A DNA stretch of 64,000 nt from an uncultured Limosilactobacillus sp. (lineage in GTDB: Bacteria > Bacillota > Bacilli > Lactobacillales > Lactobacillaceae). Location: positions 1-64,000 of the forward strand of contig CALVGV010000004.1 in assembly GCA_944327195.1 (NCBI GenBank), given 5' to 3'. The position numbers and the translations under genes are program-made. The notes beneath the pieces are model-generated. The model was not told the origin of the DNA. It saw nothing but the letters and a program-made list of their open reading frames with translations, and did no database searches. Positions 31,527-41,300 of this stretch are shown piece by piece (position 1 is the stretch's first letter; each line of letters opens with the position of its first letter).

Positions 31527-31757
31527 ATGAAGACCTTAAACCTGACGTTCAAGGGCAGCCTCGGCAAGGCCCACACGATGAAGCTCAAGTACGCCAACGA
31601 CAACCTGGACGAAGCCACCGTCCGCGCCGCCATGGACCAGATTTCAAAGACCAAGCTCTTCGTCAACAAGGACGGCGAGGAGCTCTACGCCACCCCGGTT
31701 AGCGCCAAGTACGTGATGACCACCGACGAGTGGATCATCAAGGCGCCGACCGCCTAG
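31527..31757 (+). CDS. DUF2922 family protein
   Basis: A 76-residue protein matching DUF2922: TLNLTFKGSLGKAHTMKLKYA at the N-terminus, VRAAMDQISKTKLF in the middle and a C-terminal strand near ELYATPVSAKYVMTTDEWII. It pairs with the DUF1659-like gene upstream. AAGGAGG precedes the ATG. No biochemical role is known to me. Confidence 0.85.
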   Translation: MKTLNLTFKGSLGKAHTMKLKYANDNLDEATVRAAMDQISKTKLFVNKDGEELYATPVSAKYVMTTDEWIIKAPTA

Positions 31758-31785
31758 CCCTTATCCCGGCATCCCCCGTTAACCA

Positions 31786-31832
31786 CCGGGCCGGCCAGAC
31801 CACGAAACGTGGCTTGGTCGGCCCGGCTTTTA
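31786..31832. terminator. Terminator between the DUF2922 gene and relB-like gene
   Basis: CCGGGCCG...ACCACG pairs with CGTGG...CGGCCCGG, followed by TTTT on the plus strand. The genes converge here. Confidence 0.75.
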
Positions 31833-31845
31833 CATATTTAACTGC

Positions 31846-32082
31846 CTAGTGGCGCCGCTCGCCGAGACGGAGGATCGCCTCGCCGATCCCCTGCACCGGT
31901 GCGGCCGCCTCGTCCTTGGCGGCCTGGGTCACGATCTCAAAGGGGACCCTCTTTTGCACCACCAGCTGGCGGAGGGCCAGGTTGAGGTAGCTGTTGAGGT
32001 TGAGGCCGACCTCGTCTAGGACGGCGGTCGCCTCCTTCTTCAGTTGGTCGTCGATCCGAATCGTGGTTGGGCTGTTAGTCAT
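31846..32082 (-). CDS. RelB/DinJ-family antitoxin without adjacent toxin
   Basis: A 78-residue protein with the ribbon-helix-helix start TTIRIDDQLKKEATAVLDEVGLNLNSYLNLALRQLV typical of RelB/DinJ antitoxins, and a short C-terminal tail. The ATG at 32082 is chosen since AAAGGAG lies 9 bases upstream; an in-frame ATG nine bases earlier would touch it. Usually a YafQ/RelE toxin gene follows directly; here a terminator follows instead. It may be a solitary antitoxin, a remnant, or a stand-alone regulator. Confidence 0.85.
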   Translation of the reverse strand: MTNSPTTIRIDDQLKKEATAVLDEVGLNLNSYLNLALRQLVVQKRVPFEIVTQAAKDEAAAPVQGIGEAILRLGERRH

Positions 32083-32148
32083 TGTCGCCATCTCCTTTTG
32101 CCCCCATTATAGCATACAATCGCACTACAATTGATGCTTTTGGACAAT

Positions 32149-32180
32149 AAAAAAGAGGCCAGCCGGTGCTAGCCTCTTCT
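32149..32180 (-). terminator. Terminator of gltX
   Basis: AAGAGGC-AGC pairs with GCT-GCCTCTT. On the minus strand it is followed by TTTTTT. Confidence 0.8.
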
Positions 32181-32189
32181 TGCTTTGCC

Positions 32190-33698
32190 CTAGGCCAAGG
32201 CGGCGATTGCCTTGTCGAGGAGGGCAATGGTGGTTTCGCTTGGGTAAACCGCCATGATTTCGTTGATTTCTGGGGCCGAACTCTTCCCGGTGAAGGTGAT
32301 GTTCAGCGGGAAGTAGAGGTTGCGGCCGCGCACGCCGGTGTCCTTGCCGACCTGCTTGATCAAGGCGCCGTATTCTTCGGCGTCCAGGGCGTGGTCGGCG
32401 GCCTGGATGCCGGCCTTGATCCCTTCCAGCACCTTCTTGGTGTCGGCCGCTTCGAGTTGGTCGAAGTCGGCGTAGGAGAGGTCCTGGTCGAGGATCGTGG
32501 CGTAGAACCAGGCGCGGTCGATGAAGTCGATCAGCTTGGTGGCGTCGCGGTGGTGGATCTTGATGACCTTTACCAGCAGGGTCTTGAGGTCCTCGTCACT
32601 CAACTTGAGGGCGGCCAGCTTGGTGGCCTGCTCGGAGTCGTTTTCGTGAACCAGGGTAACCACCCGGTCGGCCAGCTCGTTTTCGTCCATCTTCTTGATG
32701 TATTGGGCGTTGATCCAGTCCAGCTTGCGTTGGTCGAAGTAGGCCGGCGAGCTCGACATCCGCTTCGGGTCGTAGGCCTTGATCAGTTCGTCCTTGGTGA
32801 AGATTTCCTGTTCGCCAACCGGTGACCAGCCGAGGAAGGCGATGAAGTTGAAGATCGCCTCGCTCAGGTACCCGTGGCGGTGGTACTGGCTGATGAATTG
32901 CAGGGTGTTGGCGTCCCGCTTGGACAGCTTCTTGCCGGTGGCCGGGTTGAAGATCAGCGAGATGTGGCAGAAGTGCGGGTGGTCAAAGCCGAGCGCTTCG
33001 TAGATCGCCATCTGCTTTGGCGTGTTGGAGATGTGGTCCGCCCCGCGGATGACGTCGGTGATTTCCATCAGGTGGTCGTCAATTACCACGGCGAAGTTGT
33101 AGGTCGGCAGGCCGTTGGACTTTTGGATCACGAAGTCGCCACCGAGGTTTTCGGACTTGAATTCGATGTGGCCCAGGGCCCAGTCGTCCCATTCGTAGAC
33201 GTGGTTTTCCGGCAGGTGGATCCGGATGCTTGGCTTGATCCCCTTGGCCTCGGCCGCCTTGATGTCTTCTTCGGAGGCGTTGTACCAGCGACCGTCGTAG
33301 TGCGGCGCTTCGCCGTTGGCCTTTTGCTGCTCGCGCATTTCCTTCAGCTCGTCTTCGGTGGCGTAGTCCTTGTAGGCAATCCCCTTGTCGAGCAAGATTT
33401 GGATGTACTTTTGGTAGATGCCGGCATCGTTACGTTCCGTCTGGTGGTACGGGGCGTACTTGGCGTTCGGCTTGTCCGGACCTTCGTCCCAGTCAATCCC
33501 GAGCCAGTGCAGGTTCTTCATCTGCGATTCTTCCCCGTGTTCGACGTTGCGGGCCAAGTCGGTGTCTTCGATCCGCAGAACCATCGTGCCGCCGAAGTGG
33601 CGGGCAAAGAGGTAGTTGAACAGTGCTGATTGTGCATTCCCAATGTGCAAGAAGCCCGTCGGACTCGGTGCATACCGGACACGTACCTTTTTATCCAT
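32190..33698 (-). CDS. gltX: Glutamyl-tRNA synthetase
   Basis: A 502-residue class I aminoacyl-tRNA synthetase. The HIGH motif is in [18 protein letters not shown], and the KMSKS-type loop reads [11 protein letters not shown]. It is of the bacterial, non-discriminating length that in lactic acid bacteria also charges tRNA(Gln), which is then amidated by GatCAB; that use is inferred. The start is the ATG at 33698 ([13 protein letters not shown]) with GAGAGAGG upstream. No T-box is seen; a GC-rich hairpin (33734-33768) lies in its leader. Confidence 0.95.
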   Translation of the reverse strand: MDKKVRVRYAPSPTGFLHIGNAQSALFNYLFARHFGGTMVLRIEDTDLARNVEHGEESQMKNLHWLGIDWDEGPDKPNAKYAPYHQTERNDAGIYQKYIQILLDKGIAYKDYATEDELKEMREQQKANGEAPHYDGRWYNASEEDIKAAEAKGIKPSIRIHLPENHVYEWDDWALGHIEFKSENLGGDFVIQKSNGLPTYNFAVVIDDHLMEITDVIRGADHISNTPKQMAIYEALGFDHPHFCHISLIFNPATGKKLSKRDANTLQFISQYHRHGYLSEAIFNFIAFLGWSPVGEQEIFTKDELIKAYDPKRMSSSPAYFDQRKLDWINAQYIKKMDENELADRVVTLVHENDSEQATKLAALKLSDEDLKTLLVKVIKIHHRDATKLIDFIDRAWFYATILDQDLSYADFDQLEAADTKKVLEGIKAGIQAADHALDAEEYGALIKQVGKDTGVRGRNLYFPLNITFTGKSSAPEINEIMAVYPSETTIALLDKAIAALA

Positions 33699-33733
33699 TA
33701 TGAAAGATCCTCTCTCCATCAAGATTTCGTGTC

Positions 33734-33768
33734 CGGGGCCGGGTAGACTGCGCGTCGACCCGGCCCCG
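33734..33768. other. GC-rich hairpin in the gltX leader
   Basis: GGGGCCGGGT and ACCCGGCCCC pair around a 15-base loop. No T-run follows on either strand. It lies between fetB and gltX and may be part of the leader of gltX or protect the end of the fetAB mRNA. Confidence 0.5.
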
Positions 33769-33798
33769 AAAATTCAGATTCGCTCCCCATTTTACCAA

Positions 33799-33814
33799 AA
33801 TTTCCCGGGAAATA
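33799..33814. promoter_or_regulatory. Noc-type binding site (NBS), copy 1
   Basis: ATTTCCCGGGAAAT (33800-33813) is identical to the 14-bp palindrome bound by the Bacillus nucleoid-occlusion protein Noc. It is intergenic, between fetB and gltX. Noc binding here is inferred from the motif alone. Confidence 0.75.
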
Positions 33815-33822
33815 AAAGGCAA

Positions 33823-34599
33823 TCAGTCGGCATCCGGGACCCGCAGCTGCAGGCGGGCGGTGAAGTAGGAGCGGTAGGACAGGTAGATGGCGATCACCGC
33901 CCCGAGGCTGGTCGCCGACAGGAGCATGAAGACGACCATGATCTGGTACTTGATCGCGTAGACCGGGTCAACCCCGGCAAAGATCAGCCCCGACATCATC
34001 CCCGGCAGGCTCACGATCCCGACCGTCTTGGCCGAGTCGATCGTCGGCTGCATGGCGGTCTTGATGCTGGCGCGGATGATTTCCTTGGAGGCCTGAAAGG
34101 CGGTTGCCCCGAGGGCCAGCCGCTCGTTGACCTGCTGGGCCTGGAGGGCGTACTGGCGGTTCATCGAGCGAAAGGCCAGCCCAATCGCCACCATCGAGTT
34201 GGAGGCCACCATCCCGGTGATCGGCACCAGCTGCTGGGCAATCGGCTTGATCGACCCGGACAGGACCAGCAGGCCGATCGTGAAGCTGGTGCTGATAAAG
34301 ATCGCCAAAAAGGAATCGCGGAAGCCATTGGTCCGCTTGCCGTTGCGCTGGTAGGCATTCCATGAGGCGTTGAGGATGATCACCATCGCCAGGGCGAGGG
34401 TCAGCCAGAGGTTGGCGACGTGAAAGACCGCCTTGAGGACGTAGCCGACGACCGTCAGCTGGATGATCGCCCGGGCCACCGAGTAGGCAATGTCGCGGCT
34501 GAGGCCGAGCTTTTCCTTGGCGCTGATCGCCATCGCCAGCAGCATCCCGGCGGCGGCGATCAAGAGCGACAGGTTGGAAACGGACAGGTTACTGGTCAT
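33823..34599 (-). CDS. fetB: FetB-type (UPF0014) ABC permease, iron export
   Basis: A 258-residue permease of the UPF0014/FetB family with about seven helices. The conserved block GMVASNSMVAIGLAFRSMNRQY and the coupling segment GATAFQASKEIIRASIKTAMQPTIDSAKTVGIVSLPGMMSGLIFAG are clear. E. coli FetAB exports iron and raises resistance to oxidative stress. It overlaps the ATPase gene by 11 bp. A PerR-type box upstream of the operon supports a role in iron or peroxide homeostasis. Confidence 0.88.
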   Translation of the reverse strand: MTSNLSVSNLSLLIAAAGMLLAMAISAKEKLGLSRDIAYSVARAIIQLTVVGYVLKAVFHVANLWLTLALAMVIILNASWNAYQRNGKRTNGFRDSFLAIFISTSFTIGLLVLSGSIKPIAQQLVPITGMVASNSMVAIGLAFRSMNRQYALQAQQVNERLALGATAFQASKEIIRASIKTAMQPTIDSAKTVGIVSLPGMMSGLIFAGVDPVYAIKYQIMVVFMLLSATSLGAVIAIYLSYRSYFTARLQLRVPDAD

Positions 34600-35233
34600 T
34601 GGTCAGGCGCCCTCCCTTCATCATCAACAGGTGGCTGGCAGCCGCGATTTCGGCGTCGTCGTGGGTGACCTTGATCAGGGTCTTGCCCCGCCGGTGCTCC
34701 TCTTCCAAGAGATCGAGGACGATCTGCTTGGAGCGGGCGTCGAGGCCGGTGGTCACCTCGTCGAGCAATAATACCGGCGGGTCGAGCAGGAGGTTGCGCA
34801 CCAGGGCCACCCGCTGGCGCTCGCCGCCGGAGAGGGCGGTGATCGCCTTTTGTTCGTAGTCCTTTGGCAGGTCGACCGCCGCCAAGAGGTGGGCGATCCG
34901 CTCGTGGTCGATCGGCTGGTTGGTGATCTCGTAGGGGAAGGCAAAGTTGTCGGCCACCGTTTGGCCAAAGAGGAGCGGCTGCTGGATGCAGTAGGACACC
35001 TGCTGGCGGTACTGGGGGACCGGGTAGCCGGCTTGCGGCTGACCCTTGAAGGTGATCTCCCCGCTTGTCGGGGTCAGGAAACCGGCCAGGAGCTTGAGGA
35101 GGGTGCTCTTCCCGCTCCCCGAGGGGCCGGCGATCGTCAGGTAGTCGCCGGCGGTCACCGCCAGGTCCAGGTTGGTGAGGATTTGCTTGCCGGCCACCTG
35201 GTAGGCCAGCCGCTGAGCTTCGATAATCGGCAT
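34589..35233 (-). CDS. fetA: FetA-type ABC ATPase
   Basis: A 214-residue ABC ATPase, the usual size for FetA. It has Walker A GPSGSGKS (about 35-42), signature LSGGERQRVALVRNLL, Walker B VLLLDEVTTGLD and the H-loop VTHDDAEI. The Q-loop segment reads YCIQQPLLFG. It partners the UPF0014 permease encoded next. AAGGAGG precedes the ATG, and the upstream region holds a perfect 7-1-7 PerR/Fur-type palindrome. Confidence 0.88.
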   Translation of the reverse strand: MPIIEAQRLAYQVAGKQILTNLDLAVTAGDYLTIAGPSGSGKSTLLKLLAGFLTPTSGEITFKGQPQAGYPVPQYRQQVSYCIQQPLLFGQTVADNFAFPYEITNQPIDHERIAHLLAAVDLPKDYEQKAITALSGGERQRVALVRNLLLDPPVLLLDEVTTGLDARSKQIVLDLLEEEHRRGKTLIKVTHDDAEIAAASHLLMMKGGRLTNDQ

Positions 35234-35253
35234 TGCGTTCGCCTCCTTCTAAT

Positions 35254-35268
35254 TTAGAATTATTTTAA
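35254..35268 (-). promoter_or_regulatory. PerR-type box upstream of fetAB
   Basis: TTAGAATTATTTTAA fits the PerR consensus TTANAATNATTNTAA at every fixed position. It lies 20-35 bases upstream of the fetA start codon in an AT-rich stretch, so a PerR- or Fur-family regulator probably controls fetAB. Confidence 0.7.
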
Positions 35269-35303
35269 TCTAAACTAGAAGGGGGGACAAGAAAAACGCT
35301 TCC

Positions 35304-36467
35304 CTAGCGGCCAAAATTTTTCCGCGCGTAGCCGGCCGCGTAGGCGAGGGTCACCGCGATCAGGGCAAAGGCGGCTAAGAAGAGGACCTCGTAGTTGAAC
35401 TGGTCGATCACCACCCCGCCGCAGAAGGGACCGATCGCCCGGCCGATCGACATCGCGATGTTGGGCATTCCCTGGTACTTACCGGTTTCCTTCGGGTCGG
35501 TCAGCTTGGCGATGTAGGCCGGCACCGCCGGAATCCCGGTCATCTCACCGACCGTCAGGATCACGAAGGAGAGGGCGAAGAGGGCAAAGCTGCGGGCGAA
35601 GGTGAGGACGACGAAGGAGAAGGCGAAAATCGCGATCCCGACCTCGATCTGGGTCCGCAGCTTCATCACCTTGGCCAGGTTGGGCATGAAGGGCTGGAAG
35701 ATGACGATGATCGCCCCGTTCATTGTCCACAAAAGGCTGTAGGCGAAGAAGGGGATCCCCATGTCGGTGATCCGGACCGCCATTACCGTCTCCCAGAGGG
35801 CGTAGCTGAGGTAGACCATCACCAGGCAGAGGCAGAGGGCGTAGACCAGGTGAATCCCGGCCGCGCTCGACTGGCCACCGGCATGGGCGGCGGCGCTCTT
35901 CTTGGCCTTTTGCACCGGCACGTTGAAGGTCAAGAGGGTCACCAGGGTGAAGACCAGGTAGGCGACCGCGGTGACGGTGAAGGTCAAAGTGGCGCTGATC
36001 GGCAGCAGAACCCCGACCAAAAGCGTCCCGATCACGACGCCGACGTTGAGCGCCATGTAGAGGGCGTTGAAGACGTAGCGGGTCGACCGGGTGGAGACCG
36101 CCGCCCCGTAAGCGTTGATGATCGTCATGCTCGACCCGTCGGCAAAGCTAATGATGCACAAGAGGACGGCAAAGAGCGGCCAGCCGTGCCAAAAGATCAG
36201 GGCAATCGCGGCCGCGGTGGCGACCAGAACGGTGGCCGCGGCCGCCTTGTAGGGCTGCCAGTGGTCGAAGAGCCAGCCGCCGCAGTAGTTGCCGGCCATC
36301 ATCGAGAGGGAAACGAAGAACATCACGATCCCGGCGACGGTCAGCGACTCGTGGAGGTTATCGTGAACGTAAACGGTGATCAGTGGCCACAGCAGCGAGG
36401 AACCAGTGTTGTTCAGCAGGCTGGCCAGGAAGAGCCACTTGAGTTGCATGGGTTTGGTGGTTGCCAT
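35304..36467 (-). CDS. MFS transporter (multidrug-efflux type)
   Basis: A 387-residue twelve-helix MFS protein of the DHA1 type. It shows the motif A region GGWLFDHWQPYKAAAATV between helices 2 and 3 and the helix-5 region with repeated Gly in NVGVVIGTLLVG. It has a Lys/Ser/Ala-rich central loop (about 190-205). No substrate-specific feature is seen. AAGGAG precedes the ATG. It stands alone; export of a drug or metabolite is likely. Confidence 0.82.
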   Translation of the reverse strand: MATTKPMQLKWLFLASLLNNTGSSLLWPLITVYVHDNLHESLTVAGIVMFFVSLSMMAGNYCGGWLFDHWQPYKAAAATVLVATAAAIALIFWHGWPLFAVLLCIISFADGSSMTIINAYGAAVSTRSTRYVFNALYMALNVGVVIGTLLVGVLLPISATLTFTVTAVAYLVFTLVTLLTFNVPVQKAKKSAAAHAGGQSSAAGIHLVYALCLCLVMVYLSYALWETVMAVRITDMGIPFFAYSLLWTMNGAIIVIFQPFMPNLAKVMKLRTQIEVGIAIFAFSFVVLTFARSFALFALSFVILTVGEMTGIPAVPAYIAKLTDPKETGKYQGMPNIAMSIGRAIGPFCGGVVIDQFNYEVLFLAAFALIAVTLAYAAGYARKNFGR

Positions 36468-36640
36468 TGGGCACTCCTTTCTTTTCCGGGGAACGACAAA
36501 GAAGGGGCGCCTAGCCGACCTTGCCCCCGGAGCTAGTTGTAACCCGCCAGCGAACCATGATTAACCCTCCCATTTATTTACTGGTAAAATCACCTTCATT
36601 GTACCAGGAATTGTGGCCAAATCACCATCGGTGACCGATA

Positions 36641-36681
36641 AAAAGGGGTCCGGAAGTAAGGCAAATCTTCCGGACCCCTTT
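36641..36681 (-). terminator. Terminator of serS
   Basis: AAGGGGTCCGGAAG pairs perfectly with CTTCCGGACCCCTT; TTTT follows on the minus strand. Confidence 0.88.
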
Positions 36682-36721
36682 GGTCGTTCTCTGGCCGCTT
36701 CCCGGCAGTCGCGGGAAAGGC

Positions 36722-38023
36722 CTACTTCTTGTTGTTAAACGGCACCGCGTTCTCCTTGGTGATCTTGGTGATCCCGTGGAAGTACGGCACGAGGACGTCC
36801 GGCACGGTGACCGACCCGTCTTCGTTTTGGTAGTTTTCCAGGATGGCGGCCACCGTCCGGCCAACCGCCAGCCCCGACCCGTTCAGGGTGTGGACGTACT
36901 GGAGCTTGCCGTTTTCGTCGCGGTACTGCATGTGGAGCCGCCGCGCCTGGAAGTCGAGGCAGTTCGAGCAGGACGAAACTTCGCGGTACTTGTTTTGCGC
37001 CGGCATCCACAGCTCGAGGTCGTGGGTCTCCGAGGCGGTGAAGGACATGTCCCCGGTGGTCAGGGTGATCACGTGGTACGGTAGCTTGAGCTTCTTTAGG
37101 ATGTTTTCGGCGTTGGCGGTCATCTTTTCCAGCTCGTCCCAGGACTGGTCGGCCTTGGTGTACTTGACCATTTCAACCTTGTTGAACTGGTGCATCCGGA
37201 TCAGGCCGCGGGTGTCGCGCCCGGCCGAGCCGGCCTCGGAGCGGAAGGACGGCGTCAGGGCGGTGACGTAGATCGGCAGCTTCTCGGTTGGGATCACCTC
37301 GTTGCCGAAGTAGTTGGTCAGCGGCACCTCGGCGGTCGGGATCAGGGTCATGTCCTCGCCGTTAACCTGGTAGACGTCCTGCTTGAACTTCGGGAACTGG
37401 CCGGTCCCGTACATCGAGTGGGCGTTGACGATGTACGGCGGCAGGACCTCGGTGTAGCCCTCCTTCATGTGTTCGTCGAGCATGAAGTTGTAGACGGCCC
37501 GTTCCAGCTGGGCCCCCAGGCCGATGTAGTAGACGAAGCGGGCGCCGGAAACCTTGGCCGCCCGGTCGAAGTCGAGGATCCCCAGGTTTTCACCGATGTC
37601 CCAGTGGTGCTTCGGTTCAAAGTCGAACTGGCGAATCGTGCCAACCTTGCGCAGTTCGGTGGCGCCGTCCTCGGTCAGGCTCACCGGCACCCCTTCGTGC
37701 GGCACGTTCGGCAGGTGGGCCAGCTTGTCGAAGAGAACCTCGTCGTTTTGGGCTACTTGGTCGTCTAAGTCCTTGATTTGCTTGGCAATTGCCTGCATCT
37801 CCGCAATCGCCTCGTCGGCCGATTCGTGGTTACGCTTGGCCAGGCCGATTTGCTTGGAGGCCTCGTTCCGTTGGGCCTTGAGAGCCTCGGTCTTTTGCAA
37901 GAGGTCGCGCCGCTTGGCGTCCAGGTCCAAGATGGCGTCAATTTCCTCGGCCTTCACCCCGCGGGTGGCCAACTTTTCCTTAAACCAGTCCGGTTGCCGG
38001 CGAATCTTCTTCAAATCTAGCAT
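36722..38023 (-). CDS. serS: Seryl-tRNA synthetase
   Basis: A 433-residue class II synthetase. The N-terminal coiled-coil arm is at about 30-105 ([21 protein letters not shown]...), which grips the long variable arm of tRNA(Ser). Class II motif 2 is in [25 protein letters not shown] and motif 3 in [20 protein letters not shown]. Length and motifs are normal. It is preceded by a T-box leader, so transcription responds to uncharged tRNA(Ser). Confidence 0.96.
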   Translation of the reverse strand: MLDLKKIRRQPDWFKEKLATRGVKAEEIDAILDLDAKRRDLLQKTEALKAQRNEASKQIGLAKRNHESADEAIAEMQAIAKQIKDLDDQVAQNDEVLFDKLAHLPNVPHEGVPVSLTEDGATELRKVGTIRQFDFEPKHHWDIGENLGILDFDRAAKVSGARFVYYIGLGAQLERAVYNFMLDEHMKEGYTEVLPPYIVNAHSMYGTGQFPKFKQDVYQVNGEDMTLIPTAEVPLTNYFGNEVIPTEKLPIYVTALTPSFRSEAGSAGRDTRGLIRMHQFNKVEMVKYTKADQSWDELEKMTANAENILKKLKLPYHVITLTTGDMSFTASETHDLELWMPAQNKYREVSSCSNCLDFQARRLHMQYRDENGKLQYVHTLNGSGLAVGRTVAAILENYQNEDGSVTVPDVLVPYFHGITKITKENAVPFNNKK

Positions 38024-38051
38024 CGCAATTTCCTCCTTCGGTTTCGACTAA

Positions 38052-38302
38052 CAAAAAAGGAGTCACCTCGTCCATGATTGGGACGAAATGACTCCGGTTC
38101 CGCGGTACCACCCAAGTTTGCGCAATGCGCACGCTCTGTGGTGGATAACGGTCACCAGCCGGACGGCATTACCCGCCCACATTTTCTGCGCCGGAGTTTC
38201 GGTGCCGCCCTTCCACCAGCCGGACGGTCTCTGCTCACCTACTTGAAGCGCTTCGTGGTTAAAATCTGCCCCCATTGTAGCCAATTTACCCGGGGAGCGC
38301 AA
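38052..38302 (-). promoter_or_regulatory. T-box riboswitch and promoter of serS
   Basis: On the minus strand the promoter is TTGCGC (38302-38297), 17 bp, TACAAT (38279-38274). The leader has the T-box sequence GGGTGGTACCGCGG (38113-38100), where the ACC side pairs with the tRNA acceptor end. A terminator follows, with GGAGTCATTTCGTCC pairing with GGACGAGGTGACTCC then TTTTTT (about 38096-38052). The order and the gene downstream identify it as a tRNA(Ser)-sensing T-box. Confidence 0.92.
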
Positions 38303-38320
38303 CTATTTTTCGCGCCCGGC

Positions 38321-41300
38321 TCAGACCTGGCTGGCGCTGCGGTAGCTAATCGTACTCTTGCCGGCAGTGTTGGTTACCACCAGCTGGTCGGCGATCTGCT
38401 CCTTGAGCTCGCTGATGTGGCTGATCACGCCGATCATCCGCGAATCCTGGATCGCCAGCAGGGCGGAGAGCGCCTTTTGCAGGGCCTGGGGATCGAGTGA
38501 GCCGAAGCCCTCGTCAATGAAGAGGGCCTCGATCTGGATCCCGCCGGTCTGCTGCTGGATCAGCTCGCTCAGGCCGAGGGCCAGGGATAGCGAGGCGATG
38601 AAGCTCTCGCCGCCGGACAGGGTCCGGGCGCTGCGGGCGCGACCGGCGTAGTGGTCGAAGACGGCGATCTCCAGCCCGCTCCACTTGGTGCCGTTGCCGT
38701 GGCCGCTCCCCTCGTCAAGCTCGAAGGTGTAGCGCTGGTTGGAGAGCTTGACCAGGTACTGGTTGGCCAGGGTCAGCACCTGGCTGAAGTAGCTCTGCAA
38801 GACGTAGCGCTCCAGGCTGAGCTTGGTGCCGGTATCGCCGCGCATCACCGCCACCAGGGTCGCCAGTTCCGCCCGCTCGGCCTCGGCGGCCGCCTGCTGG
38901 TCAACCAGCCGTTGGACCTCGGCGACCTGGGACTGCAGCTGGGCGTGGGCGGCCTGTTGGTGACCGCGCTCCTGCTGGGCCTGGTTGAGGGTCGCCTGGG
39001 CGGTCGCCTGCTTTTCCTGGGCGCTGGCCAGCGGCAGGGCGGTCGCCACCTTGGCCAGCCGCTGCTTGGCGTCGGCCAGCCGGTCGGCCGTGGTTGCGAC
39101 CGCCTGCTGGTACTGGACCCGCTGGTCGCGGAGGGCCGGCAGCTGGGCAAGGGCAGCCGCCGCTTGGGCGAAGAAGGTCCAGTCCCGATCCGGGTAGGCC
39201 GCGGCCAGGGCGGTCACTAGGTCTTCCTGGGCCTGCTTGGCGGTGGCCGCCGCCGCCTTTTCCTGGGCGGACAACTGGGTCCGCTGGGTGCGGGCGGTGG
39301 TCACCGCGGTGGTCGCCGTCGCCAGCGCCTGGTCGGCCGCCTGCTTGGCCGCCGCGTAATCGGCTACCTGCCGCTTGAGGCGGGCGATCTCCTCCTTGGT
39401 TGGGGCGGCCTGGCGGGTGCCCACCAGCTGGCGCTTGCTCTCCAGCGCCCCGGTCAGCCGGGTCAGCTCCTCGCGGGCCGCCTGGTGGGCCGGGGTCAGC
39501 TTCTCCAGGGCTGCCTGGGCCTGGGTCAGGGACTTTTGGGCGACAGTGGCGGCCGCCTCGGCCCGCTGGCGGGCCTGCTTGGCCGCCGTCAGCTTGGCCG
39601 TCGCTTGCTGGTGGGCCTGACCGGCCTGCTCAAGGGCGGCCGCGAGCGGCGCCGCGTCCGGGGCGACCTTCAGCTCGGCGGCCAGTTGCTGCCGCCCGGC
39701 CGTCAGCTGGTCCGCCGCCGCCCGCGCCAGTTCCGCCTGGTGAGCCAGGTCGCTGGCGGTCCGGTTCGCCGCGTCGCGGGCCGCCTGGGCCGCTTTCCGG
39801 GCGGCCTTCAGTTCGTCCTCGGTCACCGCCGTCCTGGCCGGGACCACCGGGTGGGGGTGGTCAGTGCTCCCGCACAGCGGGCAGGGCTGGTCCGCCTTCA
39901 AAAGTGGCAGGAGACGGGCGATGGCGCTACGGGCAAAGGCGTCCTCTGTCGTGGCCAGGGCCTCCTGGGCCCGGGCCGCCGCGGCCGCGGCCTGGCTGGC
40001 CGCCTGGCGGGCGGCACTTTCCTGGGCCCGCCGGTCAGCGAGCTGGGCGGCCTGCTGGGCAAGGGCGCGCTGCTGCTCCTGCCAGCGGGCCAGCCGGTCC
40101 CCCTGGCGCTGGACGGCCAGCTCTTCTTTCCCCAGGTCGCCAATTGCGGTCAACTGGTCAGTGGCGGTGGTCTGGGCGGCCTGGGCGCTTTCCACCTGCT
40201 GGCGGGCGGCCGTCAGTTGACTGGTCAGCTCGGCCACCGCCCGCTCCTGGCTGGCCGCCGCCGCGCTGAGCCGGTCGCGGGCGGCGATTTCCGGCAGCAG
40301 CCCCTCCAGGCGGGCCTGGGTCGCCTTCCACTCGTCGACCTGGGCGGCCTGCGCGCTCAACTGGTCAACCTGGGCGGTCGCCTGGCTGGCCGCTCGCTCG
40401 GCCGCCGTCTGGGAAGTGGCCGCCTGGCGGGCGGCCGCGCTGGCGCTTTCCTGGGTGCTGGTGGCCTGCTGCCAGCTGAGGTAGGTCGCCTGGTGGTCCT
40501 GGAACCAGCCCAGTTCGGCCACCCGGGCGGCCAGGGCCTGCTGGGCCGGCTCTTGGGCGGCCAGTTCCGCCTGCTGGGCGGTCAGGGTAGCCACCGCCGC
40601 GCTGGCCTCCTGCTTGCTTTGGGCGGCCTGAACCTGGGCGGTCGCCGCGCTGAGGGCGGCCTGGTTACTTTCAATTTCCCGGGAAATTTTGGCCAGCCCC
40701 TCGTCCTGGTCCGCCAGCGCCCGGTGGGCGGCGGTCAGCCAGGCGGCGTTGTCGGCGGCCTGGTCGTTTGGCAGGGTCACCGCCGCCGCGGCCTTCTTGA
40801 GCCCCGCCAGCTCGCTGACGCGGTCCTTGCTATCCGCGTCGCGGGCCGCCAACTGGTCCTTGAGGCGGGCAGTCCAGGCGGCGTAGAGGTGGGTGGCAAA
40901 GAGGCTCTCGAGCAGTTCCTCCTTCTCGTTGCTCGAGGAGGTCAGCACCCGGCGAAACTGCCCCTGGGGAAGGAGGACCAGCTGGCGGAACTGGTCCTTG
41001 GTCAGCCCCAGCAGGTCGCTTAGGAACTGGTCGACCTGGTGGATGCGGGTCATTTCCTGGCGCTCACCGTCCCGGTCGAAGGTCAGGCTGACCTTGGCCG
41101 GCCGCTCCGCCCCGCGGGCCGAGCGCTGCTTGGGCTTGCGGGTGACGGTGTAGGTCCGGTTGGCATGGGTGAAGGTGAAGGTGACCGCCGTCTCGTCGCC
41201 ATCCTTGGCGAAGTCGGCACGGAGGGCGCCGGCGCCGCGGTCCTTGTTGTTGGTGGTTTCGTTGAAGAGGGCGAAGACCATCGCGTCGAAGATCGTCGTC

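Noticed and set aside
38651..41023. Long open frames on the plus strand across sbcC
   Set aside because: High G+C at third positions opens antisense frames. The minus-strand frame has all SbcC motifs.
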